A stretch of 17,423 nucleotides of DNA from an uncultured Collinsella sp. Its GTDB lineage: Bacteria; Actinomycetota; Coriobacteriia; Coriobacteriales; Coriobacteriaceae. How positions within the stretch are numbered: position 1 is the stretch's first letter; every line of letters begins with the position of its first letter. The stretch lies in NCBI GenBank assembly GCA_902489955.1, contig CABUBY010000023.1, forward strand, positions 1-17,423, in the 5' to 3' direction. The notes under the pieces were generated by a model that did not search any database, had not been told where the DNA came from, and was given only the letters and a program-made list of their open reading frames with translations. Position numbers and translations under genes: made by a program. Shown in pieces: positions 16,167 through 17,423 of this stretch.

Positions 16167-16200
16167 GCCGGCACTTGGGGACAGTCCCTGAGTGCCGGCA
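16166..16200. repeat. Inverted repeat with a nested palindrome
   Basis: TGCCGGCACT (16166-16175) and AGTGCCGGCA (16191-16200) are perfect inverted repeats. The 15 bases between them contain GGGACAGTCCC, itself self-complementary. The whole could extrude as a hairpin in DNA or RNA. Confidence 0.75.
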
Positions 16201-16231
16201 GATTGGGGCACTCATTTGCAAGATGGCGCTG

Positions 16232-16290
16232 AAGACTGTCCCCAACGTCTAGTCGTTTAAGACTGTCCCCAACGACTACCCAACGACTAG
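16232..16290. repeat. Cluster of GACTGTCCCC repeats, including the 31-nt palindrome-ended repeat, copy 2
   Basis: AAGACTGTCCCCAACG occurs exactly at 16232-16247 and 16259-16274. The unit at 16249-16279 starts CTAGTCGTT and ends AACGACTAC, and is the inverted counterpart (27 of 31) of 12976-13006. A further half, AACGACTAG, follows at 16282-16290. The arrangement looks like nested or partly duplicated REP-like palindromes. Confidence 0.7.
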
Positions 16291-16352
16291 CGCGGGAACC
16301 TGATCCTAATGCACTAGTTTCTGTCGAGTCGGTGCTTCTTGCGGGTTGCCCG

Positions 16353-16358
16353 TATAAT
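16353..16358 (+). promoter_or_regulatory. Probable -10 box of the tgt promoter
   Basis: A perfect TATAAT lies 37 bp before the tgt start codon. No good -35 box is visible about 17 bp upstream (around 16330-16336). GGTTGC (16344-16349) and GCAACC (16375-16380) form an inverted repeat around it that might be an operator or a chance match. Confidence 0.5.
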
Positions 16359-16395
16359 GGTTTGCGTATGAACCGCAACCAAGGAGTTCCAGTTT

Positions 16396-17423
16396 ATGGA
16401 CCAGAACCTTTTTAAATTCGACCTGATTGCCGAGGATCCGACGACGCACGCGCGTGCCGGCGTACTGCACACCCCGCACGGCGACATCGGGACGCCGATT
16501 TTTATGCCCGTGGGCACCAAGGCAAACGTCAAGGGCATTCCTACCGAGACTGTCAAGAAGCTCGGCGCCCAGATCGTGCTCGCCAATACCTATCATCTGT
16601 CCATGCGTCCCGGCGAGGACACCATCGCCGAGCTGGGCGGCCTGCACAAGTTCATGAACTGGCACGGCCCCATCCTCACCGACTCGGGCGGTTTCCAGGT
16701 CTTCAGCCACAACGATGCCGTCAAGCTCACCGACGAGGGCGTGCGCTTTATCGTCAACGATTACGACGGCCGCCACGTGTTTTGGACGCCCGAGGACAAC
16801 ATGGAAATCGCCATGAAACTCGGCTCCGATATCTGCATGCAGCTCGACCAGTGCCCGGGCTATCCCGCCACGCGCGCCTACGTTGAGCGCGCCGTTGAGC
16901 TGTCGAGCATGTGGGCCGAGCGCTGCTATAAGGCGCATACCCGCGATGACCAGGCGCTCTTTGGCATCGTTCAGGGCGGCATGCACCTGGATCTGCGCCT
17001 GCGTTCGCTGCGCCATCTGGAGGAGTGCGGCGACTTCCCGGGCTATGGTATCGGTGGCTATTCGGTGGGCGAGGATCACGAGACCATGTTCGAGACCCTG
17101 GCGCCGCTCGTGAGCGAGTACATGCCCAAGCATAAGCCGCGCTACCTGATGGGAGTCGGCAACCCCACCACGCTCGTACGCGGCGTGGGCGTGGGCATCG
17201 ACATGTTCGACTGTGTGCTGCCGACGCGCACCGGCCGCATGGGTACGGCGTTCTCCAGTGAAGGTCGCCTTAACTTCCGCAACGCGCGTTTTGCGCACGA
17301 CGACGGCCCCATCGATCCCACCTGCACCTGCCCGGTGTGCACGGGCGGCTACAGCCGCGCGCTCATTCGCCACATGGTCACGCAGAAGGAGATGCTCGGC
17401 GGCATTCTGCTGTCGATGCACAA
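16396..17423 (+). CDS. tgt: Queuine/preQ1 tRNA-guanine transglycosylase (3' partial)
   Basis: Tgt swaps guanine 34 of GUN-anticodon tRNAs for preQ1 (or queuine) on the way to queuosine. ATG 16396 follows AAGGAG at 16381-16386, and the frame is still open at the window end after 342 residues. Visible motifs are TDSGGFQVF with catalytic Asp96, DQC at 151-153, FGIVQGG with Gln193, GIGGYSVGE at 218-226, the nucleophile Asp272 in DMFDCVLPTRTGR, and the zinc site Cys310, Cys312, Cys315 with His342 at the edge. Oddities: DQC replaces the usual DEC, Tyr222 replaces the usual Leu of GGLSVGE, and the DYDGRHVFWTPE segment differs from the common DGSxHxFTPE. Cys153 and Val224 are kept, as in preQ1-type bacterial enzymes. 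The remaining 25-40 residues lie beyond the window. Confidence 0.95.
   Translation, partial: MDQNLFKFDLIAEDPTTHARAGVLHTPHGDIGTPIFMPVGTKANVKGIPTETVKKLGAQIVLANTYHLSMRPGEDTIAELGGLHKFMNWHGPILTDSGGFQVFSHNDAVKLTDEGVRFIVNDYDGRHVFWTPEDNMEIAMKLGSDICMQLDQCPGYPATRAYVERAVELSSMWAERCYKAHTRDDQALFGIVQGGMHLDLRLRSLRHLEECGDFPGYGIGGYSVGEDHETMFETLAPLVSEYMPKHKPRYLMGVGNPTTLVRGVGVGIDMFDCVLPTRTGRMGTAFSSEGRLNFRNARFAHDDGPIDPTCTCPVCTGGYSRALIRHMVTQKEMLGGILLSMH

Larger units (their letters stand above)
15982..16182 (+). repeat. Structured intergenic repeat, copy B (candidate RNA element)
   Basis: This starts 2 bases after the dehydrogenase stop codon and mirrors copy A in order and spacing. Hairpin 1 is CCGCCGTTC (15985-15993), loop TACC, GAACGGCGG (15998-16006), with GGT/ACC outside it across a bulged T. 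Then come GACGCTGCGCGG at 16014-16025, GACAA at 16036 and TTCAA at 16048 (same 12-base spacing as copy A), the hairpin at 16052-16090, GCGACCGCTCGCTG, CATCGGCGT and TTGGGGAC. Both hairpins keep pairing with different bases from copy A. The rest of the 416-bp gene-free stretch up to tgt holds the palindromic repeats and the tgt promoter listed below. Confidence 0.75.

Overview
The window is a 17.4 kb piece of a GC-rich bacterial chromosome. The proteins and gene order point to a gut Coriobacteriia actinobacterium, most likely Collinsella. This rests on recalled protein similarity and gene order, not on a database search. The genes are compact and mostly housekeeping, many start at GTG or TTG, and I see no phage, transposase, CRISPR, tRNA or rRNA.

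Layout. Bases 1-2995 (+) hold the 3' part of a Sua5/YrdC threonylcarbamoyl-AMP synthase, glycerol kinase (glpK) and uracil phosphoribosyltransferase (upp). Bases 3188-10235 (+) are a complete F1Fo ATP synthase operon. It runs promoter, small AtpI-position membrane protein, atpB, atpE, atpF, atpH, atpA, atpG, atpD, atpC, then a strong intrinsic terminator. Start/stop overlaps (atpF/atpH, atpH/atpA, atpG/atpD) indicate coupled translation. Bases 10249-12780 (+) carry murA and an LCP-family cell-wall ligase gene, 12 bp apart. The first commits UDP-GlcNAc to peptidoglycan and the second attaches secondary polymers to the wall. Convergent to these, at 13117-14884 (-), is an acidic, coiled-coil, tail-anchored protein whose frame is broken by one base. 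At 15179-15979 (+) is a short-chain dehydrogenase resembling bacterial 12-alpha-hydroxysteroid dehydrogenase, a bile-acid enzyme. At 16396-17423 (+) is the 5' part of tgt, the queuosine tRNA-guanine transglycosylase.

The least expected content is non-coding. The regions after the LCP gene and after the dehydrogenase gene contain two diverged copies of one structured element of about 200 nt. Each copy has a first hairpin with a TACC loop, a conserved GACGCTGCGCGG block, and a terminator-like hairpin whose tip is GACC-AGAA-GGTC with a conserved one-base bulge. Each ends near a TTGGGGAC motif. Paired bases differ between the copies while pairing is kept. Both regions also contain a 31-nt palindrome-ended repeat, in opposite orientations. 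An 18-bp perfect inverted repeat lies between the convergent LCP and coiled-coil genes.

Smaller oddities include a signal-peptide-like N-terminus on ATP synthase subunit b, a 64-residue subunit c without the sodium ligands, a shortened delta subunit, an insertion in alpha, a changed nucleotide-site residue in GlpK, and changed pocket residues in Tgt.
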